From Desulfolinea sp964487745 (lineage in GTDB: Bacteria > Chloroflexota > Anaerolineae > Anaerolineales > Villigracilaceae): a DNA stretch of 64,000 bases. The notes below the pieces were generated by a model that was not told the DNA's origin, did not search any database, and saw nothing but the letters and a program-made list of their open reading frames with translations. The DNA lies in the NCBI GenBank assembly GCA_964487745.1, contig CAZASG010000014.1:16323-80322 (forward strand), written 5' to 3'. Of this stretch, positions 7,606 through 15,801 are shown piece by piece (position 1 is the stretch's first letter; each line of letters starts with the position of its first letter). A program made the position numbers and the translations under genes.

Positions 7606-7643
7606 TTCGTAAGCCTTACGAAGATATAAAACCTTCATAAGGC
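7606..7643 (+). promoter_or_regulatory. glnS leader with two mutually exclusive hairpins
   Basis: The segment 7613-7623 (GCCTTACGAAG) can be used in two ways. TTCGTAA (7606-7612) pairs with TTACGAA (7616-7622) as a 7-bp hairpin. Alternatively GCCTTACGAAG pairs with CTTCATAAGGC (7633-7643), 10 of 11 bp. The second stem ends just before the GGAAA ribosome site. No T-run follows, so if there is control it would be at translation initiation. Structure seen; function inferred. Confidence 0.35.
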
Positions 7644-7663
7644 GCAAAAAGGAAACCCGAATC

Positions 7664-9424
7664 ATGACTGAAGAAAGCACCAAGCCCACCCACTTTATCC
7701 GCGAGGCGGTAGCCGAAGATCTTGCTTCGGGGCGATTTGAACATGTCGCCACCCGCTTCCCGCCGGAGCCGAACGGCTACCTACACATCGGTCACGCGCG
7801 CGCCATTATCATTGACTTTAGCATCGCTGAAGAGAATGGCGGCTTTTGCAACTTGCGCTTTGACGACACCAATCCTGTCAAGGAAGATGTTGAATATGTG
7901 GATGCGATCAAAGAAGATATCCAATGGTTGGGTTTCCAATGGAAAAACGAATTTTACGCATCCGATTATTTCGATCAACTTTACGACTACGCCATTCAGC
8001 TTATCAAAGATGGCAAAGCTTATATTGACGAGCAGACTCCGGACGAGGTCCGCGAAAATCGCGGTACGCTCACGGAGCCAGGCACTAATTCGCCCTACCG
8101 TGACCGCCCCATAGAGGAGAGTCTCGATCTTTTCGGGCGGATGAAGAATGGCGAATTCCCCGATGGTTCCATCGTTCTGCGTGCCAAGATCGATATGGCT
8201 TCCGGAAATATCAATATGCGTGACCCGATCATGTATCGCATCCTGCACGAGCCGCCACATCATCGCACGGGATCGAAATGGTGCATTTACCCGATGTATG
8301 ATTTCGCACACGGACAGAGCGATTCCCTCGAGGGTATCACCCACTCCCTTTGCTCGCTGGAATACGAAAGCCATCGTCCGCTTTACGATTGGTTCATTAA
8401 CGAGTTGGGGATTTTCCCCTCGCGCCAGATCGAGTTCGCCCGCTTGAACCTGACCTATACCGTGATGAGCAAACGCCGCCTCGTGCGTCTCGTCAAAGAA
8501 GGCTACGTCAAGGGCTGGGATGATCCCCGTATGCCCACGCTGACCGCCTACAGGCGTCGTGGCTACACCCCCGAAGCCATCCGCGCCTTTGTCGAGGCAA
8601 CAGGTGTTGCCAAAAAGAACAGCACCGCCGATGTCGGGCTGCTCGAGCATCATATCCGCCAGGATCTGAATATTCGCGCCGAGCGGCGCATGGCTGTGCT
8701 TGACCCGTTAAAGGTCATCATCACCAACTATCCCGAAGGACAGGTCGAGATGCTGGACGCGGTCAACAATCCCGAAGATGAAAGTGCCGGGAGTCGTAAA
8801 ATCCCCTTCTCGCGTGAACTCTACATTGAACGCGACGACTTCATGGAAAACCCGCCCAAGAAATACTTCCGGCTCGCTCCTGAACGTGAGGTCCGCCTCC
8901 GCTATGGATACTTTGTCACGGCAACAGATGTGGTCAAAAACGACGCTGGAGAGATCGTCGAATTGCATTGCGAGTTCGATCCTGAAACCAAAGGTGGTTA
9001 CGCTCCTGATGGACGCAAGGTCAAAGGAACTATCCACTGGGTCTCTGCCGAAGAAGCCATTGATGCTGAAGTACGGATTTACGACCGTCTCTTCACTGTT
9101 CCAAACCCCATGAGCAAGGAAGAGGGTAAAGACTTCATCGACTATCTTAACGCCGATTCGCTCGAGGTGAAGAAAAGCTGTAAATTGGAACCAAGCCTAA
9201 AAGGCGCGCGTCCCGGAGACAAATTCCAGTTCGAGCGCCTCGGCTACTTCGTCGTTGATCCCGACACCACCGATGAAAATCTCATCTTCAATCGTACTGT
9301 CACCCTGCGCGATACCTGGGCTCGGATCGAAAAACAGCGCGAGAGAGAAAAAATAGAAGAGGCGCGGCGCAAAAAACAGGAAGAAAAACGCCGCCAGAGA
9401 GAAATGGCGAAGAAAAACAAGTAG
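7664..9424 (+). CDS. glnS: Glutaminyl-tRNA synthetase
   Basis: Attaches Gln to tRNA-Gln directly. The 586 residues carry the class Ic signatures PPEPNGYLHIGHARA near residue 32 (HIGH) and VMSKRRL near residue 266 (KMSKS-like). The eukaryote/gamma-proteobacterial-type GlnRS acceptor-binding text RFDDTNP is present, and two anticodon-binding beta-barrels follow. After the barrels comes a tail of about 35 residues dominated by Lys, Arg, Glu and Gln (EKQREREKIEEARRKKQEEK), which is unusual and may be a helical RNA-binding extension. The start at 7664 has AAAAAGGAAA upstream. The adjacent tRNA-Gln(CUG) supports direct Gln charging. Confidence 0.97.
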   Translation: MTEESTKPTHFIREAVAEDLASGRFEHVATRFPPEPNGYLHIGHARAIIIDFSIAEENGGFCNLRFDDTNPVKEDVEYVDAIKEDIQWLGFQWKNEFYASDYFDQLYDYAIQLIKDGKAYIDEQTPDEVRENRGTLTEPGTNSPYRDRPIEESLDLFGRMKNGEFPDGSIVLRAKIDMASGNINMRDPIMYRILHEPPHHRTGSKWCIYPMYDFAHGQSDSLEGITHSLCSLEYESHRPLYDWFINELGIFPSRQIEFARLNLTYTVMSKRRLVRLVKEGYVKGWDDPRMPTLTAYRRRGYTPEAIRAFVEATGVAKKNSTADVGLLEHHIRQDLNIRAERRMAVLDPLKVIITNYPEGQVEMLDAVNNPEDESAGSRKIPFSRELYIERDDFMENPPKKYFRLAPEREVRLRYGYFVTATDVVKNDAGEIVELHCEFDPETKGGYAPDGRKVKGTIHWVSAEEAIDAEVRIYDRLFTVPNPMSKEEGKDFIDYLNADSLEVKKSCKLEPSLKGARPGDKFQFERLGYFVVDPDTTDENLIFNRTVTLRDTWARIEKQREREKIEEARRKKQEEKRRQREMAKKNK

Positions 9425-9430
9425 ACTCAA

Positions 9431-9463
9431 AAGCTTCCGAAGTCTTCAAGACTTCGGAAGCTT
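9431..9463. repeat. Dispersed palindrome, copy 1, doubling as terminator
   Basis: Perfect 16-bp inverted repeat AAGCTTCCGAAGTCTT / AAGACTTCGGAAGCTT around a single C, followed by GCTTTTTTC. It sits between convergent glnS and the hydrolase gene. The core CTTCCGAAG...CTTCGGAAG recurs at 44886-44920, suggesting a dispersed repeat family used here as a terminator. Confidence 0.75.
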
Positions 9464-9484
9464 GCTTTTTTCAGGATACTCAAA

Positions 9485-10414
9485 CTATTTAGCGTCTGAG
9501 AAGAAGCTCCTAAGGATTTCGGTATAAAGCTCTGCTTCATTCATATATGAGAAGTGCCCCACATCATGCAGGATCTCCACTGGCACACCGGGATAAGTCT
9601 CTTTTAGTTGTTCGCGCAAAGCCAACTCAACCAAAGGATCGTTATCTGCTTCGATGATAAGCACAGGGACACCGAGCGCTTCCACATCGGCGGCTTCAAA
9701 AGGCTCGACCACACAACGAAAACGTCCTACTTCTTGCGCTTTGCTCATTCGTCCGCCCAATTGCTCCATCATATACGCCAAAACGATCTCAGAATGCCCG
9801 GATGCCGGATAAACGTTCTCGACAATGCTCCCTTTCAACACGTCCATGATCAGCCATTCTGGCAGATAGGGCAAGGCGGCGCCAATGCTCTTATTCTTCT
9901 CGGCGATCAAGTCATTCGGCGGAAAAGTATTCGCAAAGACCGCAGACTCAATGCGTTCGGGGTAATGTCCTACCAAGTATTGCGCAAAATAGCCGCCCAA
10001 GGACGAGCCAACCACATTGAACTTCTCAACGCCCTCTTTCTCAAGGATCGCTAAAACCCCCGCACTCATTTCATCGAATGTATCCACAGCAGGATATGTG
10101 ACCGAGATCAGGTGATAATCATCTTCAAAGGCATTCAACTGATTCCACCAAATATCATACGCTCCCGTCATGCCGTGCAGAAAAAGGATCGCACCTTCGC
10201 CTTCGCCCATTGCAACATATTCCCAGGTCACACCGTCAACGCCCAAATGTTGAACAGGATGCGCCTCGCGAAATTCCTGTAAAGAAGCGACCGTCTCCGC
10301 ATCCACGCTTGCGTAGACCTCATCAAAGGGCTGTGTTGGGGTTGGGCGCAAATAAACCGCGGCGACCAAAAGAACCAAAATCAACGGGATGATCCATTTC
10401 AGTTTTTTCCTCAT
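9485..10414 (-). CDS. Membrane-anchored alpha/beta hydrolase
   Basis: This 309-residue protein starts with a signal anchor (KKLKWIIPLILVLLVAAVYL) and then an alpha/beta hydrolase fold, probably facing outside. Visible features are the oxyanion loop text LFLHGMTGAYDIWW, nucleophile elbow GSSLGG, Asp in IIEADNDP and catalytic His in DVGHFSYMNE, so the Ser-Asp-His triad is complete. The substrate cannot be deduced. Start ATG 10414 has AAGGAGAAG upstream, better than the earlier in-frame ATG at 10444, which falls in the hairpin downstream of uvrB. It lies downstream of uvrB but behind a hairpin, so it is probably a separate unit. Confidence 0.85.
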   Translation of the reverse strand: MRKKLKWIIPLILVLLVAAVYLRPTPTQPFDEVYASVDAETVASLQEFREAHPVQHLGVDGVTWEYVAMGEGEGAILFLHGMTGAYDIWWNQLNAFEDDYHLISVTYPAVDTFDEMSAGVLAILEKEGVEKFNVVGSSLGGYFAQYLVGHYPERIESAVFANTFPPNDLIAEKNKSIGAALPYLPEWLIMDVLKGSIVENVYPASGHSEIVLAYMMEQLGGRMSKAQEVGRFRCVVEPFEAADVEALGVPVLIIEADNDPLVELALREQLKETYPGVPVEILHDVGHFSYMNEAELYTEILRSFFSDAK

Positions 10415-10432
10415 ATTCTTCTCCTTCTGAAA

Positions 10433-10467
10433 AGCCCTTGCCAAAGTCGTGAGACTTCACAAGGGCT
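10433..10467 (-). terminator. Terminator downstream of uvrB
   Basis: Hairpin AGCCCTTG / CAAGGGCT with inner pairing AAGTC/GACTT. On the minus strand it is followed by TTTT. It begins 5 nt after the uvrB stop. Confidence 0.7.
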
Positions 10468-10471
10468 CAGT

Positions 10472-12514
10472 TTATTCTTCTCCTGCCATTAACTTGACGC
10501 GCTCCCATGGCGGCAAATTAGATTCTTCAGCCAACGTCTTGCGCAATTCAAAAAGCTGATCACGAAGCATAGCAGCTTTTTCAAATTCAAGGTTGGATGC
10601 AGCTTCCTTCATTCCTTTTTCGACTTGGGAAATCACTCGCTTCAACTCTGATTTAGGCATGCTCGTTGCACCATCGACGCTATACTCACCCTTCGACTCG
10701 GCAACTGCCCCCGCCTTCTCGGAAAGTTGATCAGTAATATCACGGACAGCCTTCATAATACTGACCGGCTGGATATCGTGCTTCTCGTTGTGCGCGATCT
10801 GTTTCGCGCGACGACGGTCGGTCTCGTCGATGGCACGCTTCATCGAATCGGTCATCCTGTCGGCGTACATGATGACCTTGCCATCCACGTGTCGTGCGGC
10901 GCGCCCAATGGTCTGGATAAGAGCCGTATCTGAGCGCAGGAAACCTTCCTTGTCCGCATCCAGAATGGCGACAAGGGAGACTTCAGGAAGATCAAGCCCC
11001 TCACGCAGGAGGTTGATCCCGACGACAACATCAAAAACGCCCAGGCGTAAGTCTCGCAAAATACTGACGCGTTCAAGCGTGTCAATCTCCGAGTGCAGAT
11101 ATTGAACCTTGATCCCCAACTCCAGCAGATAATCCGACAAATCTTCCGCCATGCGCTTGGTGAGAGTGGTTACCAAAACGCGCTGCCCGATCTCCGTGCG
11201 CTGTCTAATCTCGCCGATCAGATTGTCAATCTGCCCCTCGACAGGACGGACATCCACAGGTGGGTCGATCAGCCCCGTCGGACGGATAATCTGTTCAACG
11301 ACCTGCTCCTTGCGCCCCATCTCGTAAGGTCCCGGCGTGGCGGATGTGTAGATCGTGTAACCCATATGCTCTTCGAATTCTTCAAATTTGAAGGGACGAT
11401 TATCCAGCGCTGATGGCAAACGGAAACCGAACTCGATCAACGTCGACTTGCGTGAACGGTCGCCGTTGTACATACCGCGTACCTGCGGAACAGTCATGTG
11501 GCTTTCGTCCATGACGAGGAGGTACTCATTCGGCAGAAAGTCCATCAGGGTCCACGGAGGTGTCCCGGCTCCGCGGCGGTCAAAGTGACGGGAGTAATTC
11601 TCGATCCCTGAGCAATAGCCAACTTCGCGCAGCATTTCCAGGTCATATTTTGTGCGCTGCTCAATACGCTGTGCTTCGAGGAATTGCTCGTTCTTCTTGA
11701 AAAGTTCCATCCGCTCTTCAAGTTCGCGCTCAATGTCCCCTATCGATTCTTTGAGTTGGTCATCCGCAGTCAGATAATGCTTGGCGGGGTAGATATCCAC
11801 CTGCTCCAACTCGGCAAGGATCTCACCTGTAAGGGGACTGAATTCAACAATACGTTCGACTTCATCACCAAAGAAAGCAATTCGATAGCCCTTTTTTTCC
11901 ATGTACGCCGGAATGATCTCGAGCGTATCTCCGCGCACACGGAAATAACCCGGACGCAATTCAAGATCATTGCGCTGATATTGTCCTTCGATCAAGCGAC
12001 GAATGAGGGCATTGCGGCGTGTCAACTCCCCCATCTGCAGCGTGACCGCGCCACGATTATATTCTTCGGGATTTCCGAGCCCATAGATGCACGAGACAGA
12101 AGCTACGATGATGACATCCTTGCGGGACATGAGCGAGGTCGTCGCCGCGAGACGCAGGCGCTCGATCTCATTGTTGATATCCACTTCTTTTTCGATGTAC
12201 AAGTCCCGGCGCGGGACATAGGCTTCGGGCTGATAGTAGTCGTAGTAAGACACAAAATACTCAACGGCATTCTCGGGAAAGAATTCCTTGAACTCAGCAT
12301 AGAGCTGCGCGGCGAGGGTCTTATTATGCGCCATAATGAGGGCCGGCATCTGCAATTCCTGAATAACGGACGCGATCGTAAAGGTTTTTCCTGTACCTGT
12401 TGCGCCGAGCAAAACCTGATGCTGCTGACCGCCTTGCACACCTTGCACAAGTTGGGCAATGGCTTCAGGCTGATCGCCAGTGGGAATAAAAGGAGCTTGA
12501 AGTTTAAAATCCAT
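10472..12514 (-). CDS. uvrB: Excinuclease ABC subunit B
   Basis: The damage-verification helicase-like subunit of nucleotide excision repair. The 680 residues have the full family layout: Walker A GATGTGKT at 37-44, the beta-hairpin region with YYDYYQPEAYVP, DESH (Walker B) in LLVMDESHMTVPQ, helicase motifs LVTTLTKRMAEDL and TIGRAARHVDGKVIMYAD, and a C-terminal UVR domain that binds UvrC. Length is normal. A CGAAC-N4-GTTC palindrome 45 bp upstream of the start points to LexA/SOS control. Confidence 0.98.
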   Translation of the reverse strand: MDFKLQAPFIPTGDQPEAIAQLVQGVQGGQQHQVLLGATGTGKTFTIASVIQELQMPALIMAHNKTLAAQLYAEFKEFFPENAVEYFVSYYDYYQPEAYVPRRDLYIEKEVDINNEIERLRLAATTSLMSRKDVIIVASVSCIYGLGNPEEYNRGAVTLQMGELTRRNALIRRLIEGQYQRNDLELRPGYFRVRGDTLEIIPAYMEKKGYRIAFFGDEVERIVEFSPLTGEILAELEQVDIYPAKHYLTADDQLKESIGDIERELEERMELFKKNEQFLEAQRIEQRTKYDLEMLREVGYCSGIENYSRHFDRRGAGTPPWTLMDFLPNEYLLVMDESHMTVPQVRGMYNGDRSRKSTLIEFGFRLPSALDNRPFKFEEFEEHMGYTIYTSATPGPYEMGRKEQVVEQIIRPTGLIDPPVDVRPVEGQIDNLIGEIRQRTEIGQRVLVTTLTKRMAEDLSDYLLELGIKVQYLHSEIDTLERVSILRDLRLGVFDVVVGINLLREGLDLPEVSLVAILDADKEGFLRSDTALIQTIGRAARHVDGKVIMYADRMTDSMKRAIDETDRRRAKQIAHNEKHDIQPVSIMKAVRDITDQLSEKAGAVAESKGEYSVDGATSMPKSELKRVISQVEKGMKEAASNLEFEKAAMLRDQLFELRKTLAEESNLPPWERVKLMAGEE

Positions 12515-12558
12515 GATTTATAGGTAATTCTTCTTAGGTGGTTAGGGGAAGCTTTTTG

Positions 12559-12572
12559 CGAACACTCGTTCT
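12559..12572. promoter_or_regulatory. Putative LexA (SOS) box upstream of uvrB
   Basis: CGAACACTCGTTCT matches the CGAAC-N4-GTTC core of Gram-positive/Chloroflexi-type LexA operators. It lies about 45 bp upstream of uvrB, a classical SOS gene. Confidence 0.65.
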
Positions 12573-12598
12573 ATTTTACCTTAAAGCCCTAAAATAAG

Positions 12599-12634
12599 AA
12601 AACTGGTTCCTGCTGCAAATTGAAGGAACCAGTT
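12599..12634 (-). terminator. Terminator after the PAS-GAF-HD-GYP gene
   Basis: 12-bp perfect stem AAAACTGGTTCC / GGAACCAGTTTT starting about 20 nt after the stop of the minus-strand gene; A/T runs on both sides. It also insulates uvrB from upstream transcription. Confidence 0.8.
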
Positions 12635-12655
12635 TTTTATATTGCTTTCTACAGG

Positions 12656-15600
12656 TTAGCGAGATTCTATTTCGTTCTCGATAAAGCGTAAAAAAGTGGT
12701 GGCTACCCGAGGGTCGAAGTGCGCTCCGGATTGTTCCTTGATATAAGCCAACGCTTTTTCATGGGACCACGCCTTTCTGTAAGGGCGATCCGAGCGAAGC
12801 GCATCCCATACATCCACAACTGCAAAGATACGCGCCGCTATGGGAATCTGCTCCTTCTCCAAGCCTCGTGGATAACCCGTTCCATCCCACTTCTCGTGAT
12901 GACAGTAGGGAATATCCAGCGCTGGACGCAAGTATTCGATAGAAGCCAACCACTTATATGCCAAAACCGGGTGCTTTTTCATGATAACCCACTCTTCATC
13001 TGTTAGCTTGCCAGGCTTTTGTAAAATCTCGTCAGAGACGCCCATTTTTCCAATATCGTGCAATAATGCGCCACGCCGAATATGGGTTAGGTCTGCATTA
13101 CTGACACCAAGCGTTTTTGCCAGTGCCAATGTGATATTCACAACACGGCGACTATGCCCCTCGGTTTCCCTATCACGTAATTCAAGTGCCTGCGCCCAGC
13201 CCGCGATAGTAGCGTCATAAGACTGTACCAGTCGAATATTCGTACGCTCGAGATCTTCAAAAAGGGCAATATTATCGATCGCTATTGCTGCCTGACCAGC
13301 GAGCGTTTCAAGGTATTTGACCCATTCATGATCAGGCTCTAATGGTGAGCGATTGAAAATCTCCAAAACGCCCACCAAGATTCCTTTAGCAATCAAGGGG
13401 ACACCATAATATGAGACAAATTTTTCATCCTGGAATCCAGGTGAGTTTGAAATCCCTAAATCTACGGTTGCTAGATCAGGAATATAAAAAGACTGTCTTT
13501 CCAAGGCTACTTTGCCAGCATATCCACGCCCCACACGCAGACTTGTATCCCGAAGTGTTTTTGTGCGGAAGCCTTGCCCTTTGATAAATTCCAGGGCGTG
13601 GGTACTTTCATCGTGTTTCAGGATAGCGGCAGCATCCACTTGAAGATCGGAGATCAAATAGTCGAGAATAATACTCAACGTTACTCTTAGGTCAAAGCTA
13701 TTGATAATGGCCTGATCGATCTTGCGCAAGGCATCCAGCCGCCTAATATAGCTCTGAATATCTTCGCGCGCCTGAACTTTCTCACTAATATCTACAAAAG
13801 CTGCCACATAAAATTCAACGTCTCCTTGCTCATTAAGTATGGCGCTACAAACCTCATCACAAGGGAATATTGCGCCATCTTTACGCTTGTTACCAACTTC
13901 TCCCTGCCAATGTCCGACTTCATGCAAAGCAGGCAAAATCTCTTCGTTCAGCTTGCGCGCGCCTGCTTCGTCTGTGAACTCAAACATTGACTTGCTAATT
14001 ATTTCTTCTTTTGCATCGTATCCCAGGGTAGATAAAAGAGCAGCATTGACGTATACAACATTCCCGTCGACATCTGTGATAACAATTGCCTGGCTGGTGG
14101 TTTCAACCATTTTTGAGAGTTTGCTGATCTCTTCCTCTGCCTTTTTGCGATCTGTGATATCCCTTGCCAGAGAAACCATGACGTTTTCGCCATCCATCTG
14201 AAAAACCCTGGAGCTGATCTCAACCGGTAGGCGCACCCCATGCTTTGTAAGATGCGTTGCTTCAAATATCTGCCATTGATCTTCACGCAGTTTTGCACGT
14301 CCTTCTCGACTGCCACGCAGTTTAGCATCCTCTGGGGCAGAAATATCTGCGGGTGAAAGGGTTAATAACTCTTCTCTCGAGTAACCAAGGCGTTGGCAGG
14401 CTGTTTCGTTTACTTCCAAAAATGTACTAAATCCTTCGTCCTGCAAAATATGCACAAAGGCAGCATCGCTAATTCCATCAAAAAGAGCTTTATATTTTGA
14501 TTCTGAGGCTTGTAATTGCTCTTCTGCCTTCTTTCTCTCTGTAATATCCAGAATGATCGCAGCAAAAAGTTTCTCTTGCTCGTACTCAAGAAGCTGCAAG
14601 TGAACTTCTACGTCATAGAGCGTTTCATCTTTCCGTTTATGAACAGTTTCAAAAACCACCTCCCTTACTTTCCCGTCAAGTAAGGGACTGATTAAATCCT
14701 GAAATAACTCTTTTGTAAATTTTGGTTTTAGCTCAAGAGGTGTTATCTCTAGCAACTCTTCCAGCGTGTACCCAAGGTTGCGGATGGCCGCATTGTTCAC
14801 CTGGATAAATTTCAAAGTGTTACTATCAAAGAGATAGATTTCGTTGATCGTATCCTCAAAAACGCGACTAAGTCGAAATATATCTCTCTCCGCTCGCCGA
14901 CGCTCCGTCACATCAATGGTTGTGCTCAAAATGGCATCTTCGCCATCCCACTGTACTGCGGAAATACTCTGCTGGATCCTGGGCGTAGCCCCATCCCTTG
15001 AAAGCGCATCATACTCATAAAATGTAGGGGCTGAATTTCCTGTAGTGCGGTCTTCATGATAGGAAAGCAAACGCTCTCTCTCATGAGGCGCGATCATGGA
15101 AAGCACAGAGTCGAGCGCTAAAACCTCATCTACATTCTCAAAACCCAGCATCTCTACAAAAGCTTGATTGACAAATAAGGGTTTCATTTTTGCATGGATC
15201 AAAATCCCTTGGACTGACTCTTCAAGCACTTTTCGAAAATTTTCCTCGCTCTCCTTCAAGGCAATTTCAGCTTCCACGCGATCTGTAATATCACGAAAAT
15301 TGATTACCATCCCTCGGATATCTGGATCCTGCATCAAGTTGGTAAATGTACTCTCTATCCAGCGCCACCCCCCATCTTTTCTTTGAAAACGATAAGAGGC
15401 TGTGCCAAAATTTTCGGTTTCTGGATCAAGTAGGTGTTGTAAAATTTTGACCACCTCTGCCAGATCATCAGGATGGGTAAGATCATCGGGGGACATCTTC
15501 TCAAGCTCTTCAACAGAATAGCCAAAAAGACGTTCAGCAGCCGGGCTAACATAACTTATCCTGAAATTTTCCCCCAGCAGAACAACGCCATCTGGTGCAT

Positions 15601-15682
15601 TATTAATTAAGGCTTCGTAAAATTTTTCCGGCCTTTCTGTATCATTTTCCAACGGTTTGTGCTCTTGTTCTGTCTGGCTCAT
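12656..15682 (-). CDS. Multi-PAS, GAF, HD-GYP cyclic di-GMP phosphodiesterase
   Basis: A 1008-residue cytoplasmic sensor. Five consecutive PAS domains occupy about 15-640; PAS text such as ISYVSPAAERLFGYSVEEL and VVYVNAALLSTLGYDAKEEI is clear. A GAF domain follows (about 645-810), then HD-GYP (about 830-1000) with HDIGKMG, HHEKWDGTGYPRG and the final DVWDALRSDRPYR. All catalytic HD and GYP residues are present, so c-di-GMP hydrolysis is expected. There is no membrane segment or signal peptide. The GAF-HD-GYP half is almost the same as that of the neighbour at 15802-19515, indicating duplication with sensor swapping. The gap to that neighbour is 119 bp and holds a small GCATAAT-TTG-ATTATGC palindrome at 15723-15739. 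Confidence 0.92.
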   Translation of the reverse strand: MSQTEQEHKPLENDTERPEKFYEALINNAPDGVVLLGENFRISYVSPAAERLFGYSVEELEKMSPDDLTHPDDLAEVVKILQHLLDPETENFGTASYRFQRKDGGWRWIESTFTNLMQDPDIRGMVINFRDITDRVEAEIALKESEENFRKVLEESVQGILIHAKMKPLFVNQAFVEMLGFENVDEVLALDSVLSMIAPHERERLLSYHEDRTTGNSAPTFYEYDALSRDGATPRIQQSISAVQWDGEDAILSTTIDVTERRRAERDIFRLSRVFEDTINEIYLFDSNTLKFIQVNNAAIRNLGYTLEELLEITPLELKPKFTKELFQDLISPLLDGKVREVVFETVHKRKDETLYDVEVHLQLLEYEQEKLFAAIILDITERKKAEEQLQASESKYKALFDGISDAAFVHILQDEGFSTFLEVNETACQRLGYSREELLTLSPADISAPEDAKLRGSREGRAKLREDQWQIFEATHLTKHGVRLPVEISSRVFQMDGENVMVSLARDITDRKKAEEEISKLSKMVETTSQAIVITDVDGNVVYVNAALLSTLGYDAKEEIISKSMFEFTDEAGARKLNEEILPALHEVGHWQGEVGNKRKDGAIFPCDEVCSAILNEQGDVEFYVAAFVDISEKVQAREDIQSYIRRLDALRKIDQAIINSFDLRVTLSIILDYLISDLQVDAAAILKHDESTHALEFIKGQGFRTKTLRDTSLRVGRGYAGKVALERQSFYIPDLATVDLGISNSPGFQDEKFVSYYGVPLIAKGILVGVLEIFNRSPLEPDHEWVKYLETLAGQAAIAIDNIALFEDLERTNIRLVQSYDATIAGWAQALELRDRETEGHSRRVVNITLALAKTLGVSNADLTHIRRGALLHDIGKMGVSDEILQKPGKLTDEEWVIMKKHPVLAYKWLASIEYLRPALDIPYCHHEKWDGTGYPRGLEKEQIPIAARIFAVVDVWDALRSDRPYRKAWSHEKALAYIKEQSGAHFDPRVATTFLRFIENEIESR

Positions 15683-15801
15683 TCAAGCCCCTTTTCTGAT
15701 CATCTTGCAAAACAACAAAATCGCATAATTTGATTATGCAACAGCTTGAGTAGCAATCCCCCTTTCACTCTCCAATCAAGTTTATCGGAATATTTTAGCG
15801 G

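Noticed and set aside
11684..12523. Long open frame (279 codons) on the plus strand
   Set aside because: Antisense to the certain uvrB gene; no family text and no ribosome site.
15723..15739. GCATAAT-TTG-ATTATGC palindrome as a regulator site
   Set aside because: Short and A+T-rich, no link to a known regulator; kept only as a note under the neighbouring gene.
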